From positions 186,001-250,000 of the forward strand of contig NZ_LFXA01000013.1 in the NCBI RefSeq assembly GCF_001187435.1: 64,000 bases of DNA, given 5' to 3'. The position numbers and the translations under genes are program-made. Origin of the DNA: Streptomyces caatingaensis (GTDB lineage: Bacteria; Actinomycetota; Actinomycetes; Streptomycetales; Streptomycetaceae). The notes beneath the pieces are model-generated. The model was not told the origin of the DNA and made no database searches. It was given only the letters and a program-made list of their open reading frames with translations. Shown here piece after piece: positions 62,236 to 64,000 of the stretch (position 1 is the first letter of the stretch; each line of letters opens with the position of its first letter).

Positions 62236-64000
62236 GCGGTCCCCGTCCCGGCCGGGCGCGCGGGAGGGCCGTCTGCGTGGGGGCCGGTCCGGCCGGTCTC
62301 CTGGCCGCCGCCCGGATCAAGGCCGCCCGGCCGGACTGGCAGGTCGTCGTCCACGAGCGGTCGCCGAAGGACGTGACGTACGGGTACGGCGTGGTCTTCT
62401 CGGACGTCGCGGTCCGCACCATCCGGTTCATGACACCGGCGCTCGGTGCGGTCCTCGCCTCCCAAGTGGCCTGGCAGGACGTCGAGATCCGGGCCCACGG
62501 CCTGCGGCACCGCGTCTCCGGTCACGGCTACGTCGCCCTCTCCCGGCACCGGCTGCTCGCCGAACTGCGCGCGCAGGCCCTCGACGCGGGGGTCGAACTG
62601 CGTTACGAGACCCCCGTCGCCCTGGACGAACTGCGGTCCCGGTACGACCTGGTGGTCGCCGCCGACGGAGCGCGCAGCCGCACCCGCGCGGCGCTCGCGG
62701 CGGAACTGGGCGCCCGCGTCGGGCGGGGCCGCTCGCGGTTCGCGTGGCTCGGCACTCCGGCCGCGTTCGACGCCATGACGTTCGTCTTCGAGGAGACCCC
62801 CGACGGACTCGCCGTCGCCCACGGCTACCCGCACGGCGACGGCATCAGCACGTTCGTGGTCGAGGTGCCCGGACGCGACGGCCCCGCGGCCGGAACGCGG
62901 GAACGGGCGGAGCGCGATCTCGGCCACTGGTCGCGGGTCTTCGCGGAGCACCTCGGCCACCGGCCGCTGCGCGCCAAGGACCTGCGGTGGGAGCACTTCC
63001 CCACCGTTCGCCTCGACCGGTGCGTCCACGAGAACGTGGTGCTCATCGGCGACGCGGCGCACACCGCGCACTACTCGGTGGGGTCGGGAACCCGCCTCGC
63101 GCTGGAGGACGCCTTCACCCTCGGGCAGGCGCTCGGGCGCAACGACGACCTCGCGGCCGCCCTGGCCGAGTACGAGCGCGGACGGCTGCCCGCCGCGCGG
63201 GAGTTGACGGCGGCGGGCGAGCGCAGCATGCGCTGGTTCGAGCAGGCCCCGGCCTTCCTGCGGCGCCCCGCGCCGCAGTTCGCCGTGCACCTGCTCAGCC
63301 GCGCCTCGCTGCCGTCGGTGGAGAAGCTCGCGGACGACGCCCCCGAGCTGGTGCGGCGGGCCACGCGGGTGCTGGCCGGCGACGCACCGCTCCCGCCCGC
63401 CGGCGTTCTCGCGCTGCCCCTGGAGGCGGGCGCCGCCCGCCTGCCCGGACGCCTCCTGCGCGCGGCCGCCACCGGTGGTCCCGGGCCGCGAACGGCCGTC
63501 CGCACCGGGCGGATCGCGTTCACGGGCCGGGACGGCGCGACGGCCGCCCTCGGCCTGATCGACATGGGGCCGTGCCCGCCGGACGGTGCGCGGGCCGCCA
63601 CCGAGGCGGAGACCCTCGCGACGTCCCTGGCCGAGGCGCTCGCGGAGGACGCACGCGCCGCCGGACGGCCCCCGGCCCCCGCCGTCGCCGTACGCACTCC
63701 CTGCTCCGGCGGGACGGGAGCGGCCGGGGCGACGCTGGCCCGGCTGCGGGTGATGCGCCGGGCGGGCCTGTGCGATCTGGTCGACCTCGCGGCTCCGGAC
63801 GGCGGCACGGCCGACCCGGAGGCGCTGCTCGACGCGCTCGAACTGGCCGACACCGTCCGCTCGTCGCTCGGCGTCGCCGTCCTGCTGAGCGGCTTCCAGG
63901 CCCGCCCCGACCAGATCGCCACCCACGTCCTGGCCGGACGCGTCGACGCCTGGTGCGTGCCGGCCTCCCCACCGTCCCATCACGTCGACGACGTGCACAC
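62232..64000 (+). CDS. 2-aminobenzoyl-CoA / salicylyl-CoA monooxygenase-like protein (cut by right edge)
   Basis: At least 589 residues, starting with GTG 62232 overlapping the ligase stop, and open to the end of the window. The N-terminal 390 residues are a flavin hydroxylase: CVGAGPAGLLAAARIKAARP, the typical VTYGYGVVFSD of aryl-CoA hydroxylases, AADGARSRTRAAL, and GDAAHTAHYSVGSGTRLALE. The following region is where 2-aminobenzoyl-CoA monooxygenase/reductase and salicylyl-CoA 5-hydroxylase carry an old-yellow-enzyme-like domain. Here it is Ala/Arg-rich and the flavin-domain signatures are hard to recognise, so reduction is uncertain. Expected reaction: oxidation of haloanthraniloyl-CoA at C5, with or without ring reduction. 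Confidence 0.82.
   Translation, partial: MSGPRPGRARGRAVCVGAGPAGLLAAARIKAARPDWQVVVHERSPKDVTYGYGVVFSDVAVRTIRFMTPALGAVLASQVAWQDVEIRAHGLRHRVSGHGYVALSRHRLLAELRAQALDAGVELRYETPVALDELRSRYDLVVAADGARSRTRAALAAELGARVGRGRSRFAWLGTPAAFDAMTFVFEETPDGLAVAHGYPHGDGISTFVVEVPGRDGPAAGTRERAERDLGHWSRVFAEHLGHRPLRAKDLRWEHFPTVRLDRCVHENVVLIGDAAHTAHYSVGSGTRLALEDAFTLGQALGRNDDLAAALAEYERGRLPAARELTAAGERSMRWFEQAPAFLRRPAPQFAVHLLSRASLPSVEKLADDAPELVRRATRVLAGDAPLPPAGVLALPLEAGAARLPGRLLRAAATGGPGPRTAVRTGRIAFTGRDGATAALGLIDMGPCPPDGARAATEAETLATSLAEALAEDARAAGRPPAPAVAVRTPCSGGTGAAGATLARLRVMRRAGLCDLVDLAAPDGGTADPEALLDALELADTVRSSLGVAVLLSGFQARPDQIATHVLAGRVDAWCVPASPPSHHVDDVH

Overview
The window looks like chromosome from a Streptomyces or very close actinomycete. 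GC is very high, third codon positions are G/C, many starts are GTG with purine-rich ribosome sites, and there are a DmdR/IdeR-type iron box, leaderless-looking starts and many small biosynthetic islands. I see no rRNA, tRNA, CRISPR array or intact insertion sequence. It reads as accessory, secondary-metabolite-rich DNA, with about 55 intact protein genes, two frameshifted genes and two clear gene remnants.

Left part (1-13.5 kb): the end of a PAS/GAF sensor; then a compact peptide-modification (RiPP-like) operon made of a 21-residue Trp-containing precursor, a radical SAM/SPASM enzyme, an MFS exporter, an SDR and an M14-type metallopeptidase. A convergent ABC-F ATPase with a structured leader follows, then a bestrophin-like membrane protein and a three-gene unit of fused aminodeoxychorismate synthase, methyltransferase and large FAD/NAD(P) protein.

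Middle (13.5-43 kb): a GH65 sugar phosphorylase/hydrolase and a stress-type block (cNMP-binding, SHOCT, CBS-BON, XRE-oxidase proteins). Next is an iron-box-controlled membrane gene carrying two compensating frameshifts. A biosynthetic island without carrier proteins (19.5-28.8 kb) holds a P450, an alcohol dehydrogenase, an AMP-ligase, a glutamine-synthetase-like ligase, a flavin monooxygenase, an O-methyltransferase and an F420-type oxidoreductase. After it come hypothetical and secreted proteins, a flavohemoglobin with DosR/OsdR-like palindromes upstream, a MarR/quercetinase pair with a perfect operator, an atypically AT-richer methyltransferase beside a serine-recombinase remnant, a CGNR regulator/VOC pair, and two divergent NIS siderophore synthetases. 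The stretch ends with a decayed hemL.

Right part (43-64 kb, running off the edge): two divergent operons that look like one biosynthetic gene cluster. The leftward arm (Rrf2 regulator, MFS, fatty-acyl-AMP ligase, two acyl carrier proteins, a transglutaminase-like enzyme, phosphopantetheinyl transferase, hotdog protein, AMP-ligase, P450, ketosynthase III) looks like an acyl-carrier and amide-forming machine. The rightward arm (tryptophan 2,3-dioxygenase, arylformamidase, flavin-dependent tryptophan halogenase, antiporter, kynureninase, anthranilate-CoA ligase, aminobenzoyl-CoA monooxygenase-like enzyme) predicts tryptophan -> halo-kynurenine -> halo-anthranilate -> haloanthraniloyl-CoA -> a hydroxylated or dearomatised CoA ester. 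The combination of these two arms is the most exciting system in the window. The small radical-SAM peptide operon is second.
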